Assembly (NCBI RefSeq): GCF_019424165.1 | Contig: NZ_JAHZAA010000009.1 | Coordinates: forward strand, 15,386 to 66,698 | DNA: 51,313 nt | DNA from: Desulfovibrio sp. | GTDB taxonomy: Bacteria > Desulfobacterota > Desulfovibrionia > Desulfovibrionales > Desulfovibrionaceae | Direction: 5' to 3' | In this document: positions 25,838 through 34,372 of the stretch, piece by piece | Layout of the letters: each line of letters begins with the position of its first letter | Position numbering within the stretch: position 1 is the stretch's first letter | The notes under the pieces: generated by a model | Told to the model about the DNA's origin: nothing | The model's database searches: none | Seen by the model: the letters and a program-made list of their open reading frames with translations, nothing else | Position numbers and translations under genes: made by a program

Positions 25838-27745
25838 ATGAAGCTTGGCGTCAAACTTGTTCTTTCGTTTTGCTGCATAATTCTTTTCATGACGCTTCTT
25901 TTTGCCGTATACATGCGCAACAGCCAAAAAATTACCACCACTGTAGATCATATAAACGAAACGGTTATTCCTTCACTGGCTGCGGTACAGGCCATGAATG
26001 CCCTGCTCTATTCCATCCGCTCGGACCTTGCCGCCGTCAGCACCCGCACGGACAGCGTCAGCATCACGGAATACACCTCGCGGATCAGCCGCTCTCTCCG
26101 GGCGCTGGCCGGGCATGAAAAGGCGTATGGCGAACTGTCGGCGCGCGCCGTACCACCCGGCTGTACCCTGCCGGATCCGCAGGAACAGGCCCAGAGCCTG
26201 CCGGCACTGCTGGAAGGCATTGCCGCCGCCACCCGCGAAGACAGCCGTAACCGTGAGCAGATCATCGAGCTGGCCCTGGCCGGAGAAAGCGAGCAGGCCG
26301 TAGCTCTTTTCGACCGTAGCCGGGCCAATTTCTTGCGACTCACGCGGTTTTATGAACATCTGCTTGAGCTGGATACAAGCCGCAGCCGCCAGGCCGCTGA
26401 GGCCGCCCGCCATATTGCCGCCCAGTCGCAGACCCTGGCGGCGGTTCTTACCGGTGTAGCCATACTGTGCAGCATTCTGGTCGCCAGCCTGCTCACCCTG
26501 TCCGTCAATCGCCAGTTGGGCATTGACCCCGGCAAGCTGTGCGATCTTGCCCGCCGTGTGGCCCAGGGGGACTACAAAGTGAACACGAGCGCACAAAAAA
26601 CGTCTGCGCACGGCGTATACGCCTCCATCCTGACCATGGTGGCCTCATTGCAACAGCATATAGAACGGGCCAACGAGCAGTCTGAAATAGCTTTGCGGCA
26701 GTCGCAGCGGGCGGAAAAAGCCCTGAGCGAAGCCGAGTCGGCACGGGAGCAGGCACAGACGAGGGCGGAAACCATTCTACAGACAGCCGCGCAACTGGAA
26801 ACAATGGCCCACTGCCTCAGTGCCGAATCCGGGCAGTTGACCCTGCGCATGGATGAGTCCAGCCGGGAAGCCGTGACCACCGCCGCAAGCCTGGATCAAG
26901 CGGCTGTGGCCATGGGGCAGATCAACACCACAGCGCGGCAAACAGCCGCAAACGCCGGGCAGGCAGCTCAGGCGTCCGCCGCCACAAAAGCCAGCGCCGA
27001 GGATGGAGCCAAGGTAGTAAGAGAAGCTCTGGACAGTATCAACAGGGTCAGCGAACTTTCCACACGGCTCAAGACAGATATGGACGACCTTGATGTTCGC
27101 GCGCGCGATATCAGCCGTATTATGGGGTTTATTTCAGACGTTGCCGACCAGACCAACCTGCTTGCCCTCAATGCCGCCATCGAGGCAGCCCGTGCCGGAG
27201 ATGCCGGAAGGGGTTTCGCCGTGGTCGCGGCTGAAGTACGCAAGCTGGCCGAAAAAACTATGGCTTCCACCAAAGATGTGGACAGCGCCGTCAGCGCCAT
27301 GCAAAAAAGCACAACACACAGCATGGCTTCACTTGATGAAGCCGTAGCGCAGGTAACAAGGGCTACAACGAGCGCGAACGCATCAGGTGCGGCCCTTGAA
27401 GCCATCGTGGGCATGGCTGAGGCCACGGCGCAACAGGTGCGCTCCATTGCTGCTGCCAGCGAAGAACAGTCCGCTGCCAGTGACGCGGTTGCCCATGCGG
27501 TCAGCCAGGTGAGTCAGTCCGGAAGGCACAATGCCCAGACCTTGACCGATGCGGCAGGAGCCGTAACCGGGCTGGCGGGCCAGGCGGCCGCCCTGAAAGC
27601 TCTTGTTGACAGCCTGCGCCGTCAGGAGTCAGCAGCTAGGGCAATTAACGCTTCAAATGATTGCTTGACGATCGGCAAAGCCACCCTGCAACCATCTGGC
27701 GACAAGGATCTGGAAACAAATCATTGTAGCGCATTTCAAGTGTGA
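25838..27745 (+). CDS. Methyl-accepting chemotaxis protein
   Basis: 635-residue membrane chemoreceptor. Membrane segment 1 at about 5-25 (VKLVLSFCCIILFMTLLFAV), a periplasmic helical ligand domain to about 200, segment 2 near 203-225, a HAMP-like linker, a coiled coil with AEKALSEAESAREQAQ, and the conserved signalling tip DVADQTNLLALNAAIEAARA followed by GRGFAVVAAEVRKLAEKT. ATG 25838 has GAGG 7 nt upstream. The C-terminus (CSAFQV) lacks the CheR-binding pentapeptide. Ligand unknown. Confidence 0.93.
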   Translation: MKLGVKLVLSFCCIILFMTLLFAVYMRNSQKITTTVDHINETVIPSLAAVQAMNALLYSIRSDLAAVSTRTDSVSITEYTSRISRSLRALAGHEKAYGELSARAVPPGCTLPDPQEQAQSLPALLEGIAAATREDSRNREQIIELALAGESEQAVALFDRSRANFLRLTRFYEHLLELDTSRSRQAAEAARHIAAQSQTLAAVLTGVAILCSILVASLLTLSVNRQLGIDPGKLCDLARRVAQGDYKVNTSAQKTSAHGVYASILTMVASLQQHIERANEQSEIALRQSQRAEKALSEAESAREQAQTRAETILQTAAQLETMAHCLSAESGQLTLRMDESSREAVTTAASLDQAAVAMGQINTTARQTAANAGQAAQASAATKASAEDGAKVVREALDSINRVSELSTRLKTDMDDLDVRARDISRIMGFISDVADQTNLLALNAAIEAARAGDAGRGFAVVAAEVRKLAEKTMASTKDVDSAVSAMQKSTTHSMASLDEAVAQVTRATTSANASGAALEAIVGMAEATAQQVRSIAAASEEQSAASDAVAHAVSQVSQSGRHNAQTLTDAAGAVTGLAGQAAALKALVDSLRRQESAARAINASNDCLTIGKATLQPSGDKDLETNHCSAFQV

Positions 27746-27914
27746 AAGACTCTAGCCAGTACATAACGCAGGATCAGGGGCCTCGGGCAGAATAAAACAG
27801 CAGCCGGGCAACTCGCGGATAAAAAATGCAGCGGAACAGTAAAAAACACCCGGTCTTCCCGCAGAAACTGCCGAAAAATCCACATTACAAGGCAAATCTC
27901 TGTCCATAAAGGCA

Positions 27915-27969
27915 AGGATGCCGGTCAACCTCTGGCTGACCGGCATCCTGCATGCGGCACAAGTGCCGC
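27915..27969 (-). terminator. Double hairpin downstream of the cytochrome c3 gene
   Basis: GCGGCAC AA GTGCCGC (27954-27969) and a 13-bp perfect stem AGGATGCCGGTCA (27915-27927) / TGACCGGCATCCT (27937-27949). They come right after the minus-strand cytochrome gene. T tracts are short, so termination strength is uncertain; they may protect the message end. They also separate the convergent chemoreceptor gene. Confidence 0.6.
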
Positions 27970-27983
27970 CTGTGCTTGCAAAA

Positions 27984-28427
27984 CTATTTTTTGGCAGCCT
28001 TGGCGGCCTCGGCGGCTTCACGCGCGGCGGGGCTCATGTGACAAGGGCGGCAGCCCTTGAACTGCGGGAACTTGCCCGGATTTTCAGCGGCAAGCTTTTT
28101 GTGACAGCCAAGACACGAGCGGTCGCCGTTTTTGGAGTGGAACGCCATAAACATGCTCATGGGGTCGCGCTCACGAGCGCCGGGCGTGGAGTGGCACTCG
28201 GTACAGGCCACATAGCGGCCGTCGCCGCCTTCCTCGTGGTGGCAGTGGAAGCAGGAGATACCCTTGTGTGCAGTGTGGGGAAACATGACGTTCATGCGCT
28301 TGGAGCCGGAAGCTTCAATCTCAATAGGTTCCTTGATGGCTTGCGACATCTCTTTGACGCTGCGGGCCTGCGCGCCGCCGGCCCACACAAACGTCAGGGC
28401 AAAAAGAGTGATGACCAGGGTTTTCAT
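27984..28427 (-). CDS. Tetraheme cytochrome c3 subunit of formate dehydrogenase
   Basis: 147-residue periplasmic cytochrome. Signal peptide MKTLVITLFALTFVWAGGAQA; four CxxCH heme sites (CFHCH, CTECH, CLGCH, CRPCH) and extra His (FPHTAHKG, CHHEE, AFHSKNG) for bis-His ligation. AGGAGG precedes ATG 28427. It matches the small cytochrome c3 subunit of the three-subunit Fdh found in Desulfovibrio (order fdhA, fdhB, fdhE, cytochrome c3). It should take electrons from FdhB and pass them to soluble type I cytochrome c3. It lies 446 nt after fdhE, so it may have its own promoter. Confidence 0.87.
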   Translation of the reverse strand: MKTLVITLFALTFVWAGGAQARSVKEMSQAIKEPIEIEASGSKRMNVMFPHTAHKGISCFHCHHEEGGDGRYVACTECHSTPGARERDPMSMFMAFHSKNGDRSCLGCHKKLAAENPGKFPQFKGCRPCHMSPAAREAAEAAKAAKK

Positions 28428-28873
28428 GAACAAGCTCCTCCTGAGGTAGTAAATCTTCGGAAGCCCAGCAAAATGATCATTTTTGCTCTCTGCCCACAGC
28501 GGCCCGAAGCGCAAAACCTCATGCATGCCTTGATGCGCCAGGTTTCGCCCGGACCGTCAGCCTTGGTAAAGAGCAGAAATCCTCATTACTGCAACGGTTT
28601 CCTTTGTGTCTCTGCGCATGCCGGACCACCCGGCCGACCTGGCCTCTGACGCGCCGCTGGCGCGTATCTTCAGCCCGGCGGCTTGCGGGCGCGCTTCTGC
28701 CCGTTGGCCCGGCCCGTCATGCTTCCGGCCTTTTACACACAACTCTTTGCGCTCGCGGCGGCTCACGGCGCATGAATCTCATGCTGCCACTGCCTCCGCC
28801 ATGCTTGCGGCCTGCACCCTTGCGGCGGGCGCCTGCTCCCAAGCCGTCAGAACAGCTCCACCGTTAGCCTGCC
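28428..28873. other. 446-nt gap between fdhE and cytochrome c3
   Basis: Apart from the palindrome at 28467 I see no supported element. Frames on both strands are short, Arg/Pro/Ala-rich and lack ribosome sites. The gap may hold a separate promoter for the cytochrome or the remains of a lost gene. Confidence 0.5.
28467..28487. promoter_or_regulatory. Palindrome upstream of the cytochrome c3 gene
   Basis: AGCAAAAT GATC ATTTTTGCT is a near-perfect inverted repeat (one extra T), 40 nt before the cytochrome start on the minus strand. It could be an operator. No matching copy was seen in front of fdhA. Confidence 0.35.
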
Positions 28874-29851
28874 CTAAAAAGTATTCCAGAACGAAACCTT
28901 GAGCGGGCGCAGCTTTTTACGGGCCGCTACCATGTCCAGATGCATCATGCCCAGGGCCAGCGCGTCCATATCCGGCTTTCCGTCGCGTTCGCGCAGGTCC
29001 ACCGTGGGGCAATATGTTTTGCACTTGGTGCACCAGTCCAGCCGTTCACCGTGGGCCGAGCCGCTTTCACGCAGCATTTCGATGACGCCGCTGCCCTTTT
29101 CGCCACACGAGGGACAGGTTCCGCGCATAAATTTCCAGTCAGTGCCGCACAGGCCGCAGTGCAGGTGTTTTTTGCCGCCACCGCCGGTCAGATAGGCATT
29201 TTTTTCATCAACCTGGGGCTTGTCGAGCCAGGCGATGGTAGCAAAACAGCCGCATACGGGGCAGTAGCCCTGTCGCCACAGGCTGCCCGCATCCCAGGGG
29301 GCGTCCCCTTCTTCCGGCAGGCTCCCTGACACAAGAGCGCGTAATACCGGGGCCAGCACAAAGCTGAAGGCAAAATGCAGCACGGAAGGATCGAGGTCAT
29401 GCGCGGCAGCCAGACGGGTTTCTTCTTCGCTGTTGCCCGACAGCAGGGCTTCGGCCAGCGCCTCGCGCGAGTCCTGTTTGGCCTTGGCCCCTTTGCCCTT
29501 CTTTGCCGCTCCGGCCGGAGCCAGCAAAAAAGCCTCAAGGGCGGGTATATGGGAAGATATGGTTTCCAGCGTAGACAAAAGAGGCAACAGTTTTTCGGCG
29601 CTTTGGCGCAGCGGTTCGGCGGCTCCCGTCAGCGGCACGCCTGCCAGCAGGGAAAGGCCCTGCTCCAGAGCGCCGGGCTGCGCTTCAGGCAGTTTCAGCC
29701 CCGAAGCGCGTACGCTGTCGGCCAGATCTTCGGCCAATTGGGCCTGGGCGGCCAGCAGGGGTTCAAACGCCCGCAGCACGGGTTCCAGCACGGGGCGGTA
29801 TTCCACCACCTCCGCCAGGGTTTTTGCCACGCTTTGGCAGGATGAGGCCAT
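28874..29851 (-). CDS. fdhE: Formate dehydrogenase accessory protein FdhE
   Basis: 325-residue cytosolic accessory protein needed for formate dehydrogenase maturation. The C-terminal half carries rubredoxin-like metal knuckles: GYCPVCGCFATIAWLD, LHCGLCGTDWKFMRGTCPSCG and DWCTKCKTYCPTVD. The N-terminal half is helical, with an Ala/Lys-rich loop (GAAKKGKGAKAKQ). ATG 29851 is chosen for GGGAG 6 nt upstream; the frame runs open to 30094 but the extra part covers a run of hairpins and is not protein-like. It lies between fdhB and the cytochrome gene. Confidence 0.9.
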   Translation of the reverse strand: MASSCQSVAKTLAEVVEYRPVLEPVLRAFEPLLAAQAQLAEDLADSVRASGLKLPEAQPGALEQGLSLLAGVPLTGAAEPLRQSAEKLLPLLSTLETISSHIPALEAFLLAPAGAAKKGKGAKAKQDSREALAEALLSGNSEEETRLAAAHDLDPSVLHFAFSFVLAPVLRALVSGSLPEEGDAPWDAGSLWRQGYCPVCGCFATIAWLDKPQVDEKNAYLTGGGGKKHLHCGLCGTDWKFMRGTCPSCGEKGSGVIEMLRESGSAHGERLDWCTKCKTYCPTVDLRERDGKPDMDALALGMMHLDMVAARKKLRPLKVSFWNTF

Positions 29852-29866
29852 TGATGCTCCCAAACC

Positions 29867-30147
29867 CGGAGGCCGTAACCTCCGTCCGAAAGGTGATAGC
29901 GGCGCACGGGCTGTTTCCCGCGCGCCGCACTTGATGCCGTATCGCAGGCCCGGCCACCGAAGCGGCAGGCCTGTTTTCGGCGAAAAGGCTTTTTCGCCGA
30001 AGATATGCCCAAGTGCTCCGCCCGGCTGTGCCGTGAATTCCGGCTTCCGGCATAAAGCCGGAAGCCGTTGAATACTGTGCAGGCCTGACGGCAACGCTGT
30101 GAATCAGCATAATTTCAGTTGACAATTATGGCAATGCCAAACTGAAA
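29867..30147 (-). repeat. Run of five inverted repeats between fdhB and fdhE
   Basis: Stems at 29867-29884 (CGGAGG/CCTCCG), 29899-29928 (GCGGCGCACGGG with one mismatch), 29976-30001 (TTCGGCGAAAA, 11 bp perfect), 30041-30067 (CGGCTTCCGGC, 11 bp perfect) and 30113-30147 (TTTCAGTT/AACTGAAA). They fill most of the 311-nt gap. They probably fold in the fdh message and could set fdhE level, protect fdhAB mRNA, or be inserted palindromic elements. Confidence 0.65.
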
Positions 30148-30162
30148 CCCGACTGAAGCGCT

Positions 30163-30822
30163 CTACATAAAGGCCGCGAATTCGTAATATTTATCTTTGG
30201 TGTCGGCCAGCAGGTAGATCACGCTGACATCTTCCATATCGGCCAGAAAAGCCTTGGGCCAACGCTTTTTGGCGTTTTCAAGGCGCTTCTGGGCCAGGGG
30301 CAGCACCTCTTCACGCTCGCCGAAGACCATGGCCCCGGTGGGGCAGGTTTTGACGCAGATAGGCTGCATGCCCGCGCTGACACGGTCGATGCACATATCG
30401 CACTTGGTCAGAAGGCCGTTTTCGGGGTCACGCCTGGGGATATTGTAGGGGCAGGCTTCCTGTATGGCCTGGGCATCGTCCTCGCTGAGCTTGGCCGATT
30501 TTTCCGTAGCCAGCACGGCCCCTGTTTTCTTGTCCTGTATCATGGCGCCCGGCACCGCCATGTCTGCCACGTCCACACAGGGCGGCGTAAGGCAATGGCG
30601 GCACTGGTCGGGAAAGAAGTTCCAGACCACGTTGCCTTCATCATTGATATATTCGTGAAAGCGTACAATCTTGAGATTGTTGGGGTTCAGATCCGGCGGA
30701 TTCTGGTGCGTGCCGAGCTGCTTGGTGTGGTTGGCAGGCAGATCATGCCATTCCTTACAGGCCAACTGGCAGCCACGACATGCCGTGCACCGCGTGGTGT
30801 CAACTAAGAATGTTTTCGGCAT
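30163..30822 (-). CDS. fdhB: Formate dehydrogenase iron-sulfur subunit
   Basis: 219-residue periplasmic subunit with ferredoxin-like motifs for four 4Fe-4S clusters: CTACRGCQLACKEW, CRHCLTPPCVDVAD, CPYNIPRRDPENGLLTKCDMC and CVKTCPTGAM. It has no signal peptide of its own, so it should be exported bound to FdhA through the Tat signal there. It relays electrons from the FdhA clusters to the cytochrome c3 subunit. It starts 49 nt after fdhA, across an intercistronic stem-loop. Confidence 0.95.
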   Translation of the reverse strand: MPKTFLVDTTRCTACRGCQLACKEWHDLPANHTKQLGTHQNPPDLNPNNLKIVRFHEYINDEGNVVWNFFPDQCRHCLTPPCVDVADMAVPGAMIQDKKTGAVLATEKSAKLSEDDAQAIQEACPYNIPRRDPENGLLTKCDMCIDRVSAGMQPICVKTCPTGAMVFGEREEVLPLAQKRLENAKKRWPKAFLADMEDVSVIYLLADTKDKYYEFAAFM

Positions 30823-30838
30823 AGTATGCTCCTTGTCA

Positions 30839-30864
30839 GGCGCGCCCTACCGTAAGGGCGCGCC
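30839..30864 (-). other. Stem-loop between fdhA and fdhB
   Basis: GGCGCGCCCT (30839-30848) pairs perfectly with AGGGCGCGCC (30855-30864) across ACCGTA. There is no T tract, so it is more likely a message-stability or processing element than a terminator. It is just upstream of the fdhB ribosome site AAGGAG. Confidence 0.7.
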
Positions 30865-30871
30865 CTTCTCG

Positions 30872-33800
30872 TTAGCCTATTTCGGTGAGCTTATCAGCCT
30901 TGCGCAGGTTTACGCAGCAGGCCTTGGACTCGGGAATGGTAGTATTGGGGTCATACGCGCCAACGGTAAGCCGGTTGGTGGAATCACCGGTTTTCGGCGT
31001 TGTCCAGCCAAAGGCAAAGGGCATGCCCACCAGGTGGACAGTTTTGCCCATAACCGTGAAGGGCCGTATGCGCACCGTTACCATAGCGATGGCCTCACAG
31101 TTGCCGCGCGCGCTTTCAAGTACGACCCCATCGCCGTTCTTGATGCCCTTTTCCTTGGCCAGCTCGTGGCTTATTTCCACATAAAGCTGCGGCTCTGTTT
31201 CCAGCAGGTTGGGTACGTTGCGCGTTTCACCGCCGCCGCACCAGTGCTCGGTAAGGCTGTAGGTGGTCAGCACTATGGGGTAACGCGGATCGGCCGGAGG
31301 CGCGATCTTGTCCATGTCGGTTTTGTGGTATTTATACACCGGGCTGCTGAGCTGCCTGGAGAACGGATGGCTCGCCAGGGGCGTTTCAGCAGGCTCGTAG
31401 TGCTCGGGGAACGGACCGTCAGCCGGGCCGGGACCGTAGAACTGGGCAAGGCCGTCCTTGACCATGATAAAGGGCAGCTTGCCCTTGGCATCAGCCATGG
31501 GCGGCCAGGGGCCGTCGGGCACGTCGCCCACCCACTTGCTGCCGTCCCATTCGATAACAACCCTGTTGGGGTTGAAGGGCTTGCCGTTCATGTCCACCGA
31601 GGCGCGGTTGTACAGGATGCGCCTGTTGAGCGGCCAGCACCACGACCAGTTGGGGAAGAGGCCGATCTTGGCCTGCATGGGCGTCTGGCTGGGGTCGCGC
31701 CGCCGCGACTTGTTGCCGTCTTCTTCCGTCCAGCTTCCGGTGTATATCCAGTTGAGGGAAGACGTGGTGCCGTCGTCCTTGAGCACGCCGAAGGTGGGTA
31801 CAAGCTGACCGCGTTTATAGGTCTTGTCGCCCACCTTGGAATCAGCCCAGAAGAAACCGTTGATGCGCCTGGCCCATTCTTCGGGATCGTACTTGTCCGT
31901 CCAGTGCATCTTCAGCACGGCTTCGGGCAACACGCCGCCCTCTGCCTTGTACATACTGCGAATGGTGTTGAAGAGAGGCACAACCACATCAGCGAAGTTG
32001 CGCGCCTCTCCGGCGGGTTCCACGGCCTTGTCGAACCACTGCAGCCAGCGTCCGCTGTTGCTGATGGTTCCCGCCTTTTCGATGCGGTGGGCCGAAGGCA
32101 GCAAAAAGACCTCGGTCTTCTTGGTCTTGGGGTCTACGCCGGGGCGTTGCCAGTTATCCGTGGTTTCCGAGTTATGGATTTCAGAGCAGACCAGCCAGTC
32201 AAGATTGTCCAGGGCTGCCCGCATCTTGTTGGTGTTGGGGAAGCTGTTCATGGGGTTTACACCCATGATGAAGCCGCCCTTGATCTTGTTGTTATAGATA
32301 TTGTCCATAATGAACATGTACGAATAGTCCACGCCCGGTTCCAGCTTGGGCAGCAGGCTGTAGCAGAAGTCGTTTTCGGGGGTGGCGGCGTCGCCGAACC
32401 AGCCCTTGAGCAGACTTGTCACATACTTGGGCCTGTTGCCCCACCAGTTGGCGCTGTTAGGCACCACCGTTACCGGAGTATTGGCCTTGTTGTACTCGGC
32501 CAGGGTCTGCCACGGGGCCTGGGGCGTGCCGTGGTAACCGGGAATGTTGTTGTACAGCAGGGCGTGGTCGGTTGAGCCCTGCACGTTGGGTTCGCCGCGC
32601 AGCGCGTTGATGCCGCCCCCGGCGATGCCTATGTTGCCCAGTAAAAGCTGTACAAGGCTCGAAAGGCGGATGTTCTGCACACCTACGGTATGCTGTGTCC
32701 AGCCCAGTGCGTAAAGAATGGTTCCCGCCTTGTCCGGCTTACCGGTGGCGCAGAAGTTCTTGTACACTTTGAGCAGGTTGTCCTGCGAAACGCCCGTAAT
32801 GTCGGAGACGTTTTTAAGCGTGTAGCGGGAGTAATGGTCCTTCATGAGATTGATGACGCAGCGCGGATTCTGGTGCGTGGGGTCCACGACAGGACCGCCG
32901 TCAGGCCCCTTGGCCAAAGCCCACTTGCTTTTGTCATACTTGCGGGCGGCGGCGTCATAGCCGCTGAAAAGCCCGTCTTCAAAGGCGTACCCGTCACCCA
33001 CCACAAAGGCCGCGTTGGTGTAGTTATTGACGTATTCCTTGTGGTACAAACCGTTTTCAAGGATGTAGTTGAGCATGCCGCCCAGGAAGGGAATGTCCGT
33101 ACCCGAACGAAGGGGTACATGGAAATCACACCTGGCGGATGTACGCGAGAACTTGGGGTCAACGTGCATGAGCACGGCCCCGTTGTCCTTGGCTTTCATG
33201 ATCCACTTGAAAGCCACGGGATGATGTTCAGCGGCATTACTGCCGATAATAAGCACCGCATCGGCATTCTTGATGTCGATCCAGTGGTTGGTCATTGCAC
33301 CGCGTCCGAACGACTCTGCCAGAGCCGCAACAGTGGGGCTGTGTCAGACCCGTGCCTGGTGGTCCATATGGACAACACCCAGGCCGCGCAAGGCTTGATG
33401 GATAACAGCGCATTCTTCGTTGGAAGCGTGCGAGGTTCCCATCCAGAAGATGGTTTCCAGACGGTTGACCGTCTGCCCTTTGTCGTTTTTAAGGATCATG
33501 TCCTTGTCGCGTGCGTCCTTGACGCGACGCGCTATTTGCTCAAGGGTCCAGTCCCAGTCTTTTTCTTCCCACTTGTCGCTGAACGGAGCGCGATACATGG
33601 GTTTCATCAGGCGGTGGTCGCTGGTGTACATGGAGTACAGCGCCGCGCCCTTGGCGCAGAGCGCGCCTTCGGTGATGGGAAAGTCCGGATCGCCCTCAGT
33701 GGAGACAAGCTTGCCGCCCTTGACGTAAGCGATGATCTGACACTGAACAGAACAGAAGGGGCAAATGCTCGATACTTCCTTGGCACCCTCGATCTTGAGT

Positions 33801-33910
33801 TTGCCGGCGTATGCCTGGGCCTCGCCCAGGTCAAAACCCAGGTGCCCCAGCGTAAGGCATAATACCCCTGCACCGACACCTTTGAGAAAACTCCGTCGAG
33901 TGCTTTTCAT
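30872..33910 (-). CDS. fdhA: Selenocysteine formate dehydrogenase catalytic subunit
   Basis: 1012-residue periplasmic Mo/W-bis-MGD enzyme that interconverts formate and CO2. An in-frame TGA (33344-33346, codon 189) must be read as selenocysteine: the context is HQARV-U-HSPTVAALAESFGRG, where Desulfovibrio Fdh has its metal ligand. If read as stop the gene would split at 33344. Tat signal TRRSFLKGVG at the N-terminus; 4Fe-4S site Cys50, 53, 57 and 85 (CPFCSVQC...CAKG). AAGGAGAGG precedes ATG 33910. Head of fdhA-fdhB-fdhE-cytochrome c3. Frame and similarity continue cleanly on both sides of the TGA. Confidence 0.95.
33313..33334 (-). promoter_or_regulatory. Bacterial SECIS hairpin of fdhA
   Basis: Nine nt after the UGA, ACU and UUGC pair with GCAG and AGU, with one bulged G, around a GGCUCUG loop. 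The position, short upper stem and G-rich loop fit the SelB-binding SECIS of formate dehydrogenases. The cell must therefore have SelA, SelB, SelC and SelD elsewhere. Confidence 0.8.
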
Positions 33911-34302
33911 GAGACCTCTCCTTGTTTGTGCCTGTCACATGCGCGGGGCCGAGGCAGGCAGCCGCGCAAAAGAAGCTTTGGCGACAATGTGTGCGCCTTG
34001 ATAATAATAAAAAGAGTTGCGATCACCATATTCCAAAAATCGTGATGTCGCAAGATTGTTCGGCATTTTATATTATAGTTTCACGTGTTTGTGATATTTT
34101 TCTCTATCTCGCAAATTGTCATACCATTACAGCGAGATACTTAAACTACCCCTTGCCGCTGTCCATTTTTTGCTAAAAAACCACAAAAAACGTGCACAAA
34201 ATATCGCCTGAAATTACTGATTTTTTCTTTTATCATTTTATTTACCAGCAAAATTCTTTTTACGCCCGTTGCCAACGGGGCGGTCCCGGCCGCAAAAGCG
34301 CC
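33911..34302. promoter_or_regulatory. AT-rich fdhA upstream region
   Basis: Region between the fdhA start and the terminator of the gene upstream. Inverted repeats: TTGCGATCAC (34017-34026) with GTGATGTCGCAA (34042-34053), and a perfect TATCTCGC (34105-34112) with GCGAGATA (34132-34139). A TATAAT hexamer on the minus strand at about 34072-34077 could be the -10 element. These are plausible operator sites for a regulator of fdh; which one cannot be told. Confidence 0.5.
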
Positions 34303-34340
34303 CAAAAAAACGGCCTGCGAAAACTTTTTCACAGGCCGTT
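34303..34340 (-). terminator. Terminator of the FmdE-MoeA fusion gene
   Basis: On the minus strand AACGGCCTG and CAGGCCGTT (34309-34317, 34332-34340) form a 9-bp perfect stem followed by TTTTTTT. It separates the cofactor genes from fdhA. Confidence 0.9.
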
Positions 34341-34372
34341 AAGCAGAATATGAAACTGCGGATTTTACTCCA

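Noticed and set aside
28557..28902. Small genes in the gap between fdhE and the cytochrome
   Set aside because: Frames on both strands overlap each other, are Arg/Pro/Ala-rich and lack start signals; one runs into fdhE from the opposite strand.
30671..32575. 634-codon plus-strand open frame opposite fdhA
   Set aside because: Shadow of fdhA, which has strong family motifs throughout. No ribosome site or domain is seen in the mirror frame.
30872..33910. fdhA read as a pseudogene or two split genes
   Set aside because: The single TGA is at the selenocysteine position, frame is kept on both sides, and a SECIS hairpin follows.
34141..34332. 63-codon minus-strand frame starting with a signal-like sequence
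   Set aside because: It overlaps the terminator of the FmdE-MoeA gene and has no ribosome site; its composition reflects AT-rich promoter DNA.
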